A stretch of 64,000 nt of DNA from Bradyrhizobium sp. CB1015 (GCF_025200925.1 NZ_CP104174.1:1612001-1676000), one strand, 5' to 3'. Numbered from the stretch's first letter, positions 9,203 through 19,259 are shown. Translations and numbers: made by a program. Notes: generated by a model not told the origin, from the letters alone.

Positions 9203-9463
9203 ATGGACCCCCTCGTGAACAAGCTGATCGGCTTCGCCGCCGGCACTTGCACGACCGTGGCCTACGCGCCGGCGGCCATTAAGGTTTGGAAGACCCGCTC
9301 CACCGGCGATATCTCGCTCGGCATGTTCGTGGTCATGGTGCTGGGCCTGGCGCTCTGGCTCGTCTACGGCCTGTTCTCGGGCGATGCACCTCTGGTCGCC
9401 GCCAACGCCATCACAATGGTGCTCGCCGGCGGCATCCTGCTGATGAAGCTGCTACACGGGTGA
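9203..9463 (+). CDS. SemiSWEET sugar transporter
   Basis: This 86-residue membrane protein has the single triple-helix bundle of bacterial SemiSWEETs: helix 1 (VNKLIGFAAGTCTTVAYAPA), the loop AIKVWKTRSTGDISLGM, helix 2 (FVVMVLGLALWLVYGLFS) and helix 3 (LVAANAITMVLAGGILLMKL). SemiSWEETs work as homodimers that move sugars across the inner membrane down their gradient; a Bradyrhizobium japonicum member is known to transport sucrose. The start chosen is ATG 9203, since upstream residues have no membrane character. The PQ-loop motif here reads AYAPAAIKV, so the conserved Gln after Pro is Ala. The gene stands alone between a repeat element and an IS fragment. Length fits the family. Confidence 0.9.
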   Translation: MDPLVNKLIGFAAGTCTTVAYAPAAIKVWKTRSTGDISLGMFVVMVLGLALWLVYGLFSGDAPLVAANAITMVLAGGILLMKLLHG

Positions 9464-9593
9464 GGTTACCCTGCCCTCTTGCCTGTTTGTCTCACAGGCG
9501 CTGACGGCGAACACGGCAGGCCTGAGGCGATCCTCGCAGAACGAAACCGCATCAAGCGAGACACCATCACAAACCGCCGCTTGCAGCATCAGG

Positions 9594-10812
9594 GGATGTC
9601 CCGGGTTCTGTTGAATTACTGAAGGGGTCGGCGTTGCCCACCTTGAGCCGGTAGGCTCGGGGTGCTGACTCCACAAAGGAGAGCAACGCCATGACGAGAG
9701 ATATCACACCGGCTGGGCGAGCGGGGCTGTGGACGACGCGTTTGCGGAAGTGCGGGCGAGCTTCGATCGGTTCTGCCTTGCGGCAGGGATCGAGGCGCGC
9801 CGCACGATGATGGAGGCGGATGTCACGGCGGCCTGCGCGCCGCACCAAGGTCGCGACGCGGCGCGGCGGGCGCACCGTTGGGGCCGAACGCGGGGACGAA
9901 TCGGCTTCCACGGCGGCAAGATCGAGGTCGAACGCCCGCGTGTCCGGGGCATGGACGGCCGCGCGATCACGATCCCGAGCTGCGAAACGGCGGCGCAGGA
10001 GGACTGGCTCGGTCGCTGGGCGATGAACCTGATGCTGATCAATGTGTCGACGCGCCGGTTCGACCCGCGCTGTCCGGCTCCCGGAGGGTGAGGTGCCGGC
10101 ACCGCCCGGATCTGGGGTTTCGAAGTCGGCGACCTCGCCGAGGTTCGTAGCGCGGGCGCGGCTGGCCGACTTCATGGCTGCCGATCTGTCCGCGCTCGAC
10201 CTTCTGGTGGTCCAAATCGACGGGCTACATCTCGGCGACGATCTCGTGCTGGTCGCCGCGATCGGGGTTGACGGCGGAGGCAACAAGCATCCGCTGGCGC
10301 TGGTGGAAGGGGCGACCGAGAATGCCGCAACGGTTCAAGCCCTGCTGGACAACCTGGTCTCGCGCGGGCTCGACCCCACGGTACCAAGACTGTTCATCGC
10401 CGACGGCGCGAAAGCGTTGTCGAAGGCGCTCCGCCGCACCTTCGGTTCGGCCGCTGCGATCCAGCGCTGCCAGATCCACAAGGCGCGCAACATCATGGAA
10501 GGCCTGCCAAAAGAGCATCATGCGGCCACCCATCGGGTGCTGCGCCAGGCCTAGGAGCTCGATGACGCCGAAGGCTGAAAGATTGATCCGCAATCTCGCG
10601 CGTCGACTCGACCAGCAATGGCCCGGCGTAGCGGCCAGCATCCTCGAAGGCCTCGACGAAATCCTGACTGTCGTCCGGTCGAAGCTGCCGAAGGAGCTTC
10701 GTCAATCGCTCGCCTGTACCAACATCGCCGAGAACATGATGGGCACCATTCGCCGCGTCACGCGCAACGTCAAACGCTGGCGGGATGCCGGCATGGCCTT
10801 GCTATGGGTCGC
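9594..10812 (+). pseudogene. IS256-type (mutator) transposase, frameshifted and 3'-truncated
   Basis: The left end is preserved (GGGGATGTCCCGGGTTCTGT, similar to the end at 35116). After it come frames reading AFAEVRASFDRFCLAAGIEA, RWAMNLMLINVSTRRFDPRC, then LLVVQIDGLHLGDDLVLVAA, LFIADGAKALSKALRRTFGS and IQRCQIHKARNIMEGLPKEH, the typical mutator core. At least two frameshifts and a stop near 10553 disrupt it. Similarity to the 35 kb copy ends at about 10812 (ALLWVAA), where the C-terminus and right end are lost. Confidence 0.75.
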
Positions 10813-12444
10813 GGCGCATGCGAATACGCCGGTGACGGCGCTGGTGGTGATCGGCCGCCAATCTGTCGTGCGAGATGATCGGTTTTGCTGGCGTTTCGTC
10901 AGCTTGTGGTCAGGTAGCCGCTTTAGGCAGGTCAAGCTGTCAAGACATGTCCAAGCGAGCAACGAATGCTGGAGTCGGGCCCAGGTGCCTATCTCTCACG
11001 AGCGATCGAAAGTTCCCAGAGCCTCGTCGCAGGGCGGGACTGATCAGCATGCTCAGCTGAGAAAGCCTTGTGCAAGCATGTCACCTGAAAGACGATGTAG
11101 CCTGAGTGCCAGTTTCGGACCTACACAACGGCCAGCGATGGTCGGTTTCGTGGCGAGCATGTGCTTCAGATCAGCAAGGTTGCAAATGTTTTCGCAGGCC
11201 ATGAACTCGATTGCCTGCCGATCAACTTGGGGTGCACCTAGTCGTCGAGCTCGTCCCCAGAGCTGCGCGAGGCGCACTAGCGAAGGCCAAGCATTCTCGC
11301 GCGCGCTCGAATTGTCACGAGTGGCGCTCAGTCGCGCCTCGTATCTGAGATCTGCGATCATATCGCAGCCGTCGAGCCGTGCCCGATTATACGTCACGAC
11401 AGACTGCGGTCCGGTCCTTGGTCTCAAAGAGGAAGCTGCGGCGTCACTGCGAGCAGCAACGAATTCGTCCAGAGCGCCGGCCCCGCAACAGTAGCGCCGG
11501 CGCATTAGCGTTTAATCTGAGATGGATCATGACGAGTATTGGCCGATCTGGGAAGTCGTACATTGCAGTGTCAAGCGCCGACAGCGGTGGGACGAGCGGG
11601 TCGACCACTAAATCCGGTCCAGGCCGCGGGGAAGCTCGCGGAGCACTCCGTTCTGTCCTCGATCGCATGCGCCCGGAGCGCGGGATCGAGAGGCGTCCTC
11701 TACGGGCATCACCCCCGGCCATCTCGCTCTCCCCCGCGACAAGTCTGCCGATCCCTTCGACAGTTCAGATCAAATCCGCGCGGCTATACGACACGCCGGT
11801 GTCGGGCCGCCGGATCCTTTCTCGGGGTCTCCGAGTGACCTGCAGAAATGGGGAGACAGGCTCATCGCGTTTTGGCGACCAGCCTAGGCAAGGCCGTCGA
11901 GCACGTAGCAGTTTGCAAATGATACGTTCCGGCCACATGGGGTGTCCGCCTCTCAACCGAGCGGTAGATCGGCAAGGCCGCGCATCGACGAGGTGGGAGG
12001 CACAGAGCTGTATGGAACGCGGTGGCAAGCACATCGAGGCGTGCACGTTGATGGCCAAAGCTTTGTGCCGCGCTAGAAAGCATTGATCGGGCCTGTCGCG
12101 CTCGCGACATCCGTGAATTCTCAGTGGCCGTTGTCGCCCATACAAAAGAGAATAGTCCCAATCAGGTGAAGATGCCCCGGTTGGCGATCCTTCTGCAAAG
12201 AGCAGCAACTCATTTCGCTAGTGAGTTCCCTCCGCGTTGGGAGACGGCTGTCCATAGCAGGATAACCTGGGCTATGCCACGTGCAAACCTGCGCCTCGGG
12301 CAGGATGCATACACATCGACCACATAAAAGCGAACCTAGCCGCCCGTATTAAGCTCAGTCCGCAGCTCGATCTGAGCGACGCGCTCGAGACTCCGCTCCG
12401 CAAACCTTGGCTCGACACATTGCCGATAACCAAAGGAGAGTTCA
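10813..12444. other. Unassigned 1.6-kb stretch upstream of the permease
   Basis: Several overlapping frames exist on both strands, for example a 150-codon frame on the minus strand at 11053-11505, but none shows a known domain or a convincing start. The last 100 bases must hold the promoter of the permease gene. A sequence resembling a -24/-12 promoter is present but has the wrong spacing. I cannot name a gene here. Confidence 0.4.
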
Positions 12445-13947
12445 GTGACTGCACTAGATGTCCAACAGACGACAGGCAACGCTTCTCTCGATAAAAGAAG
12501 CTGGCTCGAGTCCCACGAGGAGGGCTACCACAAGGCGCTCGGCAATCGTCAGGTTCAGATGATCGCCATCGGCGGCGCGATCGGCACCGGCCTGTTTCTG
12601 GGTGCTGGCGCACGCCTGCAGATCGCCGGTCCGTCACTGGCAATCGTTTATCTGGTTTGCGGCGCCTTCTCATTCCTGATCCTTCGAGCGCTCGGCGAAC
12701 TGCTGCTTCATCGGCCAAGCAGCGGAAGTTTCGTATCGTATGCCCGCGAGTTCCTCGGCGAGAAGGCGTCCTTCGTCGCCGGCTGGATGTACTTTCTCAA
12801 CTGGGCAATGACTGGCATCGCCGATATCACCGCGGTCGCCCTCTACATGCACTACTGGGATCTCTTCGCGCATCTGCCACAATGGGTGTCTGCGCTCGGA
12901 GCCCTGCTTATCGTTGGTTCCATGAACTTGGTCGGCGTGAAGTGGTTCGCCGAGATGGAATTCTGGTTTGCGCTGATCAAGGTGGCGACAATCTCCTTGT
13001 TCCTTGTAGTCGGCACGATCTTTTTCGCTGGTGGCATCTCGATCGCGGGCAGCGCGCCCGGCATACACCTCATTACCGAGAAAGGCGGCTTCTTCCCGAA
13101 CGGACTCTTACCGCCCCTAGTTCTCGTGCAGGGCGTCGTTTTCGCCTTTGCCGGGGTTGAACTGGTCGGCACGGCAGCTGGCGAATGTTCAGATCCCAAG
13201 AAGGTCCTGCCGCCCGCAATCAACAGCGTGCTCTGGCGCATCGCACTGTTCTACGTCGGTTCAGTGGTCCTGCTCGTCTGCCTCTTGCCCTGGACTGCCT
13301 ACGAGGCGGGCCAGAGTCCGTTCGTCACCTTTTTCGGCGCTCTCGGCATTCCTGGCGTCGGCACGGTGATCAACATCGTCGTTCTGACCGCGGCGCTCTC
13401 AAGCCTGAATTCCGGCCTCTACTCGACCGGCCGGGTGCTGAGATCGCTCGCCCAGGGGGGCTCCGCGCCGGCATTTCTCGCCAAGATGAACCGCCAAGCC
13501 GTTCCCTATGCCGGCATCCTCCTGAGCCTCGCGATCTACGTGTTCGGAGTCGTGCTCAACTTTCTCGTGCCGTCTCAGGTGTTTGAGATTGTCCTCAACG
13601 TTGCTTCGCTCGGCATCCTCAGCACCTGGGGCTTTATCGTCGTCTGCCAGATGATGTTCCGCCGCGCCGTCAGCCGCGGAGAGGTCGCAGACGTCAGCTT
13701 CAAGATGCCCGGCGCGCCGGTCACGTCGTGGGCGACACTCGCTTTCCTCGTTGTCGTCCTGGTGCTGATGGCGCTTGATTATCCGAACGGTACCTTCACC
13801 GTCGCCGCCACTCCCTTGATCGCCGTACTGCTCTGGGCAGGTTGGCGGTGGACGGCGAAGCATCGTCAGATGCTGATGCCAACGGCCATACCGTCCGTGG
13901 TGCTGACGCAAGACATTCTGGAGCACGCGCCCAAACGCGCTTCCTAA
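12445..13947 (+). CDS. AnsP-like amino acid permease (APC superfamily)
   Basis: The 500-residue protein has about twelve membrane segments and the signature of the APC amino-acid transporter family: MIAIGGAIGTGLFLGAGARL in helix 1, FLILRALGELLLHRPSSGSF, then REFLGEKASFVAGWMYFLNW. The lead-in SHEEGYHKALGNRQVQ and the helix MNLVGVKWFAEMEFWFALIK fit asparagine/GABA-type permeases best; AnsP-like is my closest guess and the substrate is an inference. The start is GTG 12445, seven bases after AAAGGAGAG. The gene is intact. IS5 sequence begins immediately after the TAA stop (13945-13947). It would import an amino acid across the inner membrane by proton symport. Confidence 0.85.
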   Translation: MTALDVQQTTGNASLDKRSWLESHEEGYHKALGNRQVQMIAIGGAIGTGLFLGAGARLQIAGPSLAIVYLVCGAFSFLILRALGELLLHRPSSGSFVSYAREFLGEKASFVAGWMYFLNWAMTGIADITAVALYMHYWDLFAHLPQWVSALGALLIVGSMNLVGVKWFAEMEFWFALIKVATISLFLVVGTIFFAGGISIAGSAPGIHLITEKGGFFPNGLLPPLVLVQGVVFAFAGVELVGTAAGECSDPKKVLPPAINSVLWRIALFYVGSVVLLVCLLPWTAYEAGQSPFVTFFGALGIPGVGTVINIVVLTAALSSLNSGLYSTGRVLRSLAQGGSAPAFLAKMNRQAVPYAGILLSLAIYVFGVVLNFLVPSQVFEIVLNVASLGILSTWGFIVVCQMMFRRAVSRGEVADVSFKMPGAPVTSWATLAFLVVVLVLMALDYPNGTFTVAATPLIAVLLWAGWRWTAKHRQMLMPTAIPSVVLTQDILEHAPKRAS

Positions 13948-14754
13948 GAGCCTGACTGAAAATGGGTGAGTGATCTCAGTGGGGTGTGATTCCATCGGAT
14001 TTGCAAAGATTCGAGGGAGAGCACGATGCCCTGGACCAAGATCACTCGGGAGCAATATCGGCGGGACGAGCTGGTTATGCAAGCGATATGGCCGACGCGG
14101 AGTGGGCGCTGATCAGACGCCTGTTGCCGCGAGCGAACCGGCGCGGCCCGCCGCGTAAGACGAAGCTGCGTCGTGTGGTGGAAGCGATCCTCTATATCGT
14201 TTCGACCGGCTGCCAGTGGCGGGCGTTGCCGCAGGACTTCCCGCCCTACTCGACGGTGCAGGGCTATTTTTATGCAACGCGGGATACAGGCCGGTGGCAG
14301 AGGATTGTCAGCGTCCTTGTCCGACGGGCGCAAAAAAGCTTGGACGCGCACCGAAGCCGACTGCAGCCGTGATCGACACTCAAAGTGCGCCGACCACGCA
14401 AGCTGGCGAACCGCGCGGCTACGATGCAGGCAAGCGCATCTACGGCCGCAAGCTGCATATTGTGACGGATATCAATGGCCTCCTCCTCGAGGTTCATGTT
14501 CATCCGGCCAACGTTCAGGACTGCCATGGCGCCGTACCGCTGCTGAAGAATGTGCGGATCAACTTCCCCTACCTGCGCCACGTCTTTGCCGACCGGATCT
14601 ACCGCGGAAATCAACTCCTCAACGCGCTCTCAGATTACAGTCCATGGACTGTCGAGCTCGTCGAGCGGCCCCAAGGCGTCAAAGGCTTCCAGCTTCTGCT
14701 AAGGCGGTGGGTGGTTGAACGCACATTCGCTTGGCTCATTTATGAGTCAGACTC
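13948..14754 (+). mobile_element. IS5-family element, deletion derivative
   Basis: Short matching ends (GAGCCTGACT at 13948 and GAGTCTGACT reading inward from 14754) bracket a transposase gene. The reading frame runs straight into the right end at AWLIYESDSQ, so the normal C-terminus is missing and the element has an internal 3' deletion. Confidence 0.65.
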
Positions 14755-14797
14755 TCAGGTGGCGCGGTTACCGTTCCGGTTCGAAGAACGGAGCTGA
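14026..14797 (+). pseudogene. IS5-family transposase, frameshifted and truncated
   Basis: The start MPWTKITREQYRRD is followed in another frame by MADAEWALIRRLLPRANRRG, KTKLRRVVEAILYIVSTGCQ and WRALPQDFPPYSTVQGYFYA. The DDE part is in a third frame: PTAAVIDTQSAPTTQAGEPR, YGRKLHIVTDINGLLLEVHV, VFADRIYRGNQLLNALSDYS and WVVERTFAWL. The shift to the last frame lies at an A6 run near 14332, which in related elements can be programmed. The first shift and the missing C-terminus make it a pseudogene. Confidence 0.75.
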
Positions 14798-14799
14798 TC

Positions 14800-15070
14800 A
14801 TGAAGAAGAGGCGACGGAAAATCGATGCGGCGCTGAAGGCAAAGATCGCGTTGAAGGCGCCATGAGAACAATCAACCGTGACGAGTCGAGCGAGATTTCT
14901 TAGCCAGGAGGTCCGGACGATGAGCGCACCGGATCGCCGAGGATTGCTTCAGCGCGATCATGAGAGATTATCGATCCGCCGGTAATGCCAACTGCTGCGC
15001 GTTGCGCGATCGAGCGTATATCGGCTGCCCCGGCCGGCAGATGGTAACCGGCATGAGTTCCCACGTCTGC
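14800..15070 (+). pseudogene. IS3-family fragment with internal deletion
   Basis: It begins like OrfA of the IS3 element at 25.8 kb ([20 protein letters not shown]), then jumps to the sequence at the orfA/orfB boundary of that element (GAGCGAGATTTCTTAGCCAG and RGLLQRDHE). About 150 bases present at 25.9-26.05 kb are missing between these points. It ends near 15070 against an unrelated pseudogene. Confidence 0.7.
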
Positions 15071-15072
15071 AG

Positions 15073-15640
15073 TGATCAGCGCGCGCGGGCGTAGCGGTTC
15101 GGCATCCAGTACTGGCGCATGGCCTCGACGACGTCCGGAATGTCGGTATGGGGGTTGCGCAGGAATTCCTCGGTCTCGCGGCCTGGCCTTGGCGGTCCAA
15201 ACGATGGACGCCCTTGATTGTCGACGCAATGCAGCAGGATCGGCAGGAGCAAGCCGTGGTCTATGTTGCGGATGTCGAGCAGCGGGGCCCGGGCCGATAC
15301 TCTCAGCCGCATGGCGGCATAGAAGCCCGGCACCACGGCCGCGCATCAACGTCGCCATTCGGCTTGCGGCCATGGATCGGCGCGAACCGATGTGGTGCGG
15401 TGGAAAGGACGTTACTGATGTCGTTGTGGCGCAGCGCGACGGCCGAAATCGCAGCGAACTCCGGCGTGCCGCCGTGGTTGAATGCGTCGGCGTCGTGGCG
15501 AGTAGCGGACAGATCCAGTCGGGCGGACTCATCGACACCGGCCCGGCCACGATCGCGGCGACATAGCCGTCGAGCATGGGAAGACTCGTGGCGATGGGAT
15601 GCTGCTTGGCGCGAGCCTGCAGCCAAGGCTCCTGGGCGCC
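15073..15640 (-). pseudogene. UPF0149/YecA-like protein, two frameshifts
   Basis: Three consecutive frames on the minus strand make one plausible protein: LPMLDGYVAAIVAGPVSMSP with DWICPLLA, then DAFNHGGTPEFAAISAVALR, NDISNVLSTAPHRFAPIHGR and NGDVDARPWC, then GFYAAMRLRVSARAPLLDIR, LLLPILLHCVDNQGRPSFGP and VEAMRQYWMPNRYARAR. The pattern resembles UPF0149 (YecA/YgfB) proteins, whose function is not well known. Two frameshifts disrupt it, and its N-terminus is replaced by IS256 sequence near 15640. Confidence 0.55.
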
Positions 15641-15790
15641 TTCACAGATGCCGAGGATCTCCCGGAACCCCTCGGCATTGACCGCCGAGGCCCACCAGCA
15701 GCGACACGTTGCGAACCTCACCAGCCCAGCTGCGCTTCATCACGATGCCGTCGAGGTAGAGATACGGATGCTCGTGCGCGGCGGCGATCA
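15632..15790 (-). pseudogene. IS256 transposase fragment
   Basis: About 150 bases are nearly identical to 22027-22165 of the complete IS256 element, encoding the EGFREILGICEGA region and the segment around LYLDGIVMKRS. The fragment has no ends of its own. It shows that other copies of this element once existed nearby. Confidence 0.8.
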
Positions 15791-15801
15791 GGGTGAGACT
15801 C

Positions 15802-15903
15802 CGCATTGCCTCGTCTTAATTGTTATCGGATGCTGAGCCGTTGCCTCACGTAAATTGCTCCCTGGATTAGGGACGAGCGGGGGCGCAGATGGGGCGGCTG
15901 CGC
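15802..15903 (+). repeat. Left-end copy of the 16.3-kb element (direct repeat with 16265-16365)
   Basis: About 100 bases, from CCGCATTGCCTCGTCTTAAT to GGGGCGCAGATGGGGCGGCT, recur at 16265 with few differences. The second copy is the true left end of the complete element there. This first copy is cut after the start of its transposase gene and fused to IS21 sequence, so it is the stub of a second copy. Confidence 0.8.
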
Positions 15904-16265
15904 GACCGAACTTTTTACAGCTTGGCTGAACTCAACGGTGCGATCACCGAGTGGCTGGCCAAGCTCAATGACGGACGGGTGCTGCGTCAGTATGGCCGCA
16001 CACAGCGCCAGCTGTTCGGGGAAATTTAAACCGCTTCCTGGCGAGCCGTGGGTCCATGCCGAATGGCGCCGATGCCGGGTCGGGCTCGACTATCACGTCG
16101 AGCTTGAACGGCACTACTACTCGGTGCCCTACCGCTTCGCCCGTCGGGAGGTAGAAGCGCGGACCTGCGCGCGAACGGTTGAAATCTTCCTGGGGGGCGA
16201 GCGTATCGCCGCCGCGCACATGCGGGCAGTGGCAACGGGCGGCACACGACGATCAACGCCCACAT
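15896..16265 (+). pseudogene. IS21 transposase (IstA) fragment
   Basis: The reading DRTFYSLAELNGAITEWLAK and LNDGRVLRQYGRTQRQLFGE, then after a frameshift GLDYHVELERHYYSVPYRFA and REVEARTCARTVEIFLGGER, matches the C-terminal third of IstA, comparable to VSLDYHVEVEKHYYSVPHRF in the intact copy at 57-59 kb. The two IS21 sequences are clearly divergent. Confidence 0.8.
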
Positions 16266-16354
16266 GCGCATTGCCTCGCCTTAATTGTTACCGGATGCTG
16301 AGCCGTTGCCTCACGTAAATTGCTCCCCTGAATCGGGGACGAGCGGGGGCGCAG

Positions 16355-17869
16355 ATGGGGCGGCTGAGCATGGCAACGCGGAAGGAACTGACGGCGGCGG
16401 CAGGCGTGCGTTATCGGCATTCGGATCGCGCGAAGAAGGCACGAATATTAGATGAGTTCGTCGACATCACTGGGTTTCATCGCAAGCATGCGATGCGACT
16501 ACTTCGAGGCCAGGAAGACGCACGCCCAGGCCGAGGGCCGCGACGTCGGATCTATAATGAGGCAGAACACAACGCGCTCGTGCTCCTTTGGGAAGCGTCA
16601 GACCGGATCTGCGGGAAGCGGCTGAAGGCGTTAATGCCTGCGCTGATAGAGGCGATGGAACGGCATGGCCACCTCGACCTTGCCCCCGAGATCCGCGCCA
16701 AGCTTTTGGCGATGAGCGCTGCGACGATTGACCGCGTATTGGTGCCGATCCGAGAAAAATTGGGTCGCAAGCGCCGGCGGCACACAGCGCATTCTCTGCG
16801 TCGCAGTGTTCCAATACGGACGTCGGCGGATTGGAACGATCCGGCGCCAGGATTCGTCGAGGCTGACCTTGTAGCGCATAGCGGACCATCTGCGCGCGGC
16901 AGCTTTATCCAGACCCTCGTGCTCACCGACATTGCTACTGGCTGGACAGAGTGCGCTCCCCTGATCGTGCGTGAACAGACGCTGTTGAGCACGGTGCTGA
17001 CGGAATTGCGCAAACATTTGCCTTTTGCGCTGCTCGGCCTCGATACTGACAATGATACGGTGTTCATGAACGAGACGCTGAAAGGCTATTGCGAGGCAGC
17101 CAACATTGTCTTCACGCGTTGCCGTCCCTACCGGAAGAATGACCAGGCGTTCGTTGAGCAGAAGAACGGCGCGGTCGTGCGCAGGATGGTCGGCTATCGT
17201 CGGTTCGAAGGCCTGGAAGCGGCCGAGCTGCTGGCAGAACTCTATCGAGCAGCGCGGCTGTTCGTAAACTTCTTCCAACCCTCGTTCAAGCTGATAGCCA
17301 AGCAGCGCGACGGTGCTCGTGTGCGCAAGACATACAGCGCGCCGGCAACACCCCACCAGCGCCTGGCCGCCGACGCCCGCACGCCTGACGCAGTCCGCCA
17401 CCATCTCCAAGAAATCTATGCCGCTCTCGATCCGGTCGCGTTGTTGCGCGACATCCGCGACGCGCAGGAGCGCCTCGCGGCCCTCGCGGATACCCAACCA
17501 ATCGTCCATCCTGCTGCGGCATCGCAATCGACCGATCGCTTCCTGGCATGCCTGCGAACGGCCTGGAAGGACGGAGCTATGCGACCGACGGATCGGCCAA
17601 TCGTGAAGGCGAAAAGAGGCCGGCGTCGTCCCGACCCGCTCATTCGCGCAACGCCAGATTTGCGAAAATGGTTTGAAGCCGAGCCCTGGCGGACTGGCAG
17701 CGAACTGCTCTCCCGCCTGCAGGTGGAATATCCTGGAGCCTACCCGAACAAGCTTCTTCGAACGCTTCAACGGCGGCTTAAATCCTGGCGCAGCGAGCAA
17801 GCGAATGCGCTGCTGTTCGCTCCTACGGAGAAAATGCCACCAAGGTCAGAGGTCACGACAACGCAATGA
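16355..17869 (+). CDS. Integrase-core (rve) transposase, IS481/ISNCY-like
   Basis: This intact 504-residue protein has an N-terminal HTH region (DRAKKARILDEFVDITGFHR, KHAMRLLRGQEDARPGRGPR) and a DDE core: FVEADLVAHSGPSARGSFIQ for the first Asp, LLGLDTDNDTVFMNETLKGY for the second and CRPYRKNDQAFVEQKNGAVV for the Glu. A C-terminal region rich in Arg and Ala follows. ATG 16355 is used; ATG 16370 is also possible. The protein is long for IS481, so ISNCY-type is likely. It should be active, given intact element ends and frame. Confidence 0.8.
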   Translation: MGRLSMATRKELTAAAGVRYRHSDRAKKARILDEFVDITGFHRKHAMRLLRGQEDARPGRGPRRRIYNEAEHNALVLLWEASDRICGKRLKALMPALIEAMERHGHLDLAPEIRAKLLAMSAATIDRVLVPIREKLGRKRRRHTAHSLRRSVPIRTSADWNDPAPGFVEADLVAHSGPSARGSFIQTLVLTDIATGWTECAPLIVREQTLLSTVLTELRKHLPFALLGLDTDNDTVFMNETLKGYCEAANIVFTRCRPYRKNDQAFVEQKNGAVVRRMVGYRRFEGLEAAELLAELYRAARLFVNFFQPSFKLIAKQRDGARVRKTYSAPATPHQRLAADARTPDAVRHHLQEIYAALDPVALLRDIRDAQERLAALADTQPIVHPAAASQSTDRFLACLRTAWKDGAMRPTDRPIVKAKRGRRRPDPLIRATPDLRKWFEAEPWRTGSELLSRLQVEYPGAYPNKLLRTLQRRLKSWRSEQANALLFAPTEKMPPRSEVTTTQ

Positions 17870-17885
17870 TGTAGCGGCTGCCAGC

Positions 17886-17936
17886 GGAGGAGGCCGGGCG
17901 CTCCGAAACCCCGGCCATCTCCGCACCCGGCCTCCT
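17886..17936 (+). terminator. Long hairpin after the transposase gene
   Basis: GAGGAGGCCGGG and CCCGGCCTCCTC form a perfect 12-bp stem with a loop of about 27 bases just downstream of the transposase stop. No T-tract follows, so it may be a transcription block or mRNA-stabilising structure and not a classical terminator. Confidence 0.45.
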
Positions 17937-18013
17937 CCTCAACCCAAGCCAGGAGCAAAATAAATGAGGCAACCGATCGCGCCCGGGAGCATCGATACGT
18001 GAGGCAATACGCA

Positions 18014-19022
18014 CTGTCACCCTGATTGCCGCGCGGCAGTCGGCACGACGATTTTGGGCGGCCATTGCGCAGATATGCAACGATAGCCGCGCCAATGTCT
18101 GGCGATATCGGCATTCGTGCACGCTGTCGGCCCTTGGCGCGAACGAGTATCTCGCTGGCGCGCCAGTCGATATCGTCGAGGGTGAGCGTCGCAACCTCGT
18201 CGGCCCGCAGGCCGAGCTTGGCCAGCAACAATAGAATGGCGTAATCGCGCCGTCCCATCACCGTCTCTCGGTCGCAACCGTCGAGAGCCTTCCGCACCTG
18301 AGCGGCAGGCAGATAGGTCGGTAGAGTTGCGAGCTTCCATCGGCGCATCGATGGAACGCAATCCGCCAACGGGCGCGAGTTCAGCCCCCGATGGTGGAGG
18401 TAACGGAGAAAGGCACGCAACGACCAGCACATCGCCTTGCCTGTTCCCGGGCTCCAATCCTGGGCGTGGCGCTCAACGTAGCGGATCACGTCCTCTTGGC
18501 TGATCTTGCTCAGGGCGCCGCGCCGCCGGAGCACACCTCGTGCCGGAACCTGCGGATGACTGGGAGATAGCGGACGATGGACCTCGGGGCCAAGCCGCGC
18601 TCTGATCGCAGGTAGGCATCGAACTCCTTGAAGATCCGTTCGTGCGGGGTGAGAGGCGGTAGCACCAACGGCGCGATCGCGCCTTCCTCGCGCAGCACCG
18701 ACAGCCATCGATTGAGTGCAGCTCGGTCACCGGGCTGGATAGACTGCCTCCCGCCTCGATGTCGGAGGTACCGCGCAACGACCTGCTCATCGAGATCGAC
18801 CAGCTTGTAGCGACGGCCCGCGATCCAACTCAGGAGCCCGCCAACCACGTTGAGGCAACGCCACGTGCCGTGCCGAACGAGCCTCTCTTCGACGAGACGA
18901 GCGGCGTAGCGCTCGACGAACTGTCCGTGCGGCCCGCTTCTGAGACGCCGGTACAGCCGGCTTCTACCCAAGTACTCTTCAACTTCCATCTTCCTGTTCT
19001 CCGCTGTTGAATGCGGAGGCAC
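18014..19022 (-). pseudogene. Tyrosine recombinase (phage/XerD-type integrase), frameshifted and truncated
   Basis: The N-terminal part reads MEVEEYLGRSRLYRRLRSGP and FDAYLRSERGLAPRSIVRYL, an SAM-like core-binding domain. A frameshift near 18525 moves the frame to ISQEDVIRYVERHAQDWSPG, RAFLRYLHHRGLNSRPLADC and the catalytic Arg-I box LLLAKLGLRADEVATLTLDD. The protein is cut after YLRNGRPKSSCRLP by the right end of the adjacent IS, so the HxxR, His and Tyr boxes are lost. Similar recombinases often occur in groups that insert symbiosis or resistance islands. Confidence 0.75.
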
Positions 19023-19118
19023 AGAACGAACTATGCCGAACCGACCAAACGCCGGTCAGCGAGAAATCTGGGGAAAACGACCCGACTCGGCATAGTTCGG
19101 CGGGCGGCATAAACCTGC

Positions 19119-19256
19119 AAGATGAACGACGTTGATCCACAAGCCTGGCTCGCTGACGTGTTGGCCAGGCTTCCAGATCACCCCGTCAACCGAGTTGTCG
19201 ACCTGCTTCCGTGGAATTGGAAGGCGACCCATCAGTCCAAAGCGACTGCTGCCTGA
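19119..19256 (+). pseudogene. IS66 TnpC C-terminal fragment
   Basis: The frame KMNDVDPQAWLADVLARLPD, HPVNRVVDLLPWNWKATHQS, KATAA plus stop is the standard C-terminus of IS66 transposases. Only the last 45 codons remain. It corresponds to the part missing from the IS66 copy at 2-5.9 kb, although whether it came from that copy cannot be told. Confidence 0.8.
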
Positions 19257-19259
19257 GCG

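Larger units (their letters stand above)
16265..18013 (+). mobile_element. Complete IS with integrase-core transposase and long inverted repeats
   Basis: About 60-bp imperfect inverted repeats are visible. The left end reads TGCGCATTGCCTCGCC, later GTTGCCTCACGTAAATTGCT. The right end, reading inward, is TGCGTATTGCCTCACG, later GTTGCCTCATTTATTTTGCT. Each end thus contains two copies of a TTGCCTCA motif, probably transposase binding sites. The right end interrupts a tyrosine recombinase gene. The family is IS481-like or one of the unclassified (ISNCY) groups. Confidence 0.8.

Noticed and set aside
10268..11494. A 408-codon plus-strand open frame
   Set aside because: It overlaps the IS256-type transposase in a wrong frame and is Arg/Ser-rich. 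Only the transposase frame has family motifs.
12400..12435. Sigma-54 promoter before the permease (TTGGCTCGACACATTGCC)
   Set aside because: The two boxes are one base too far apart for a -24/-12 promoter and no activator site was seen.
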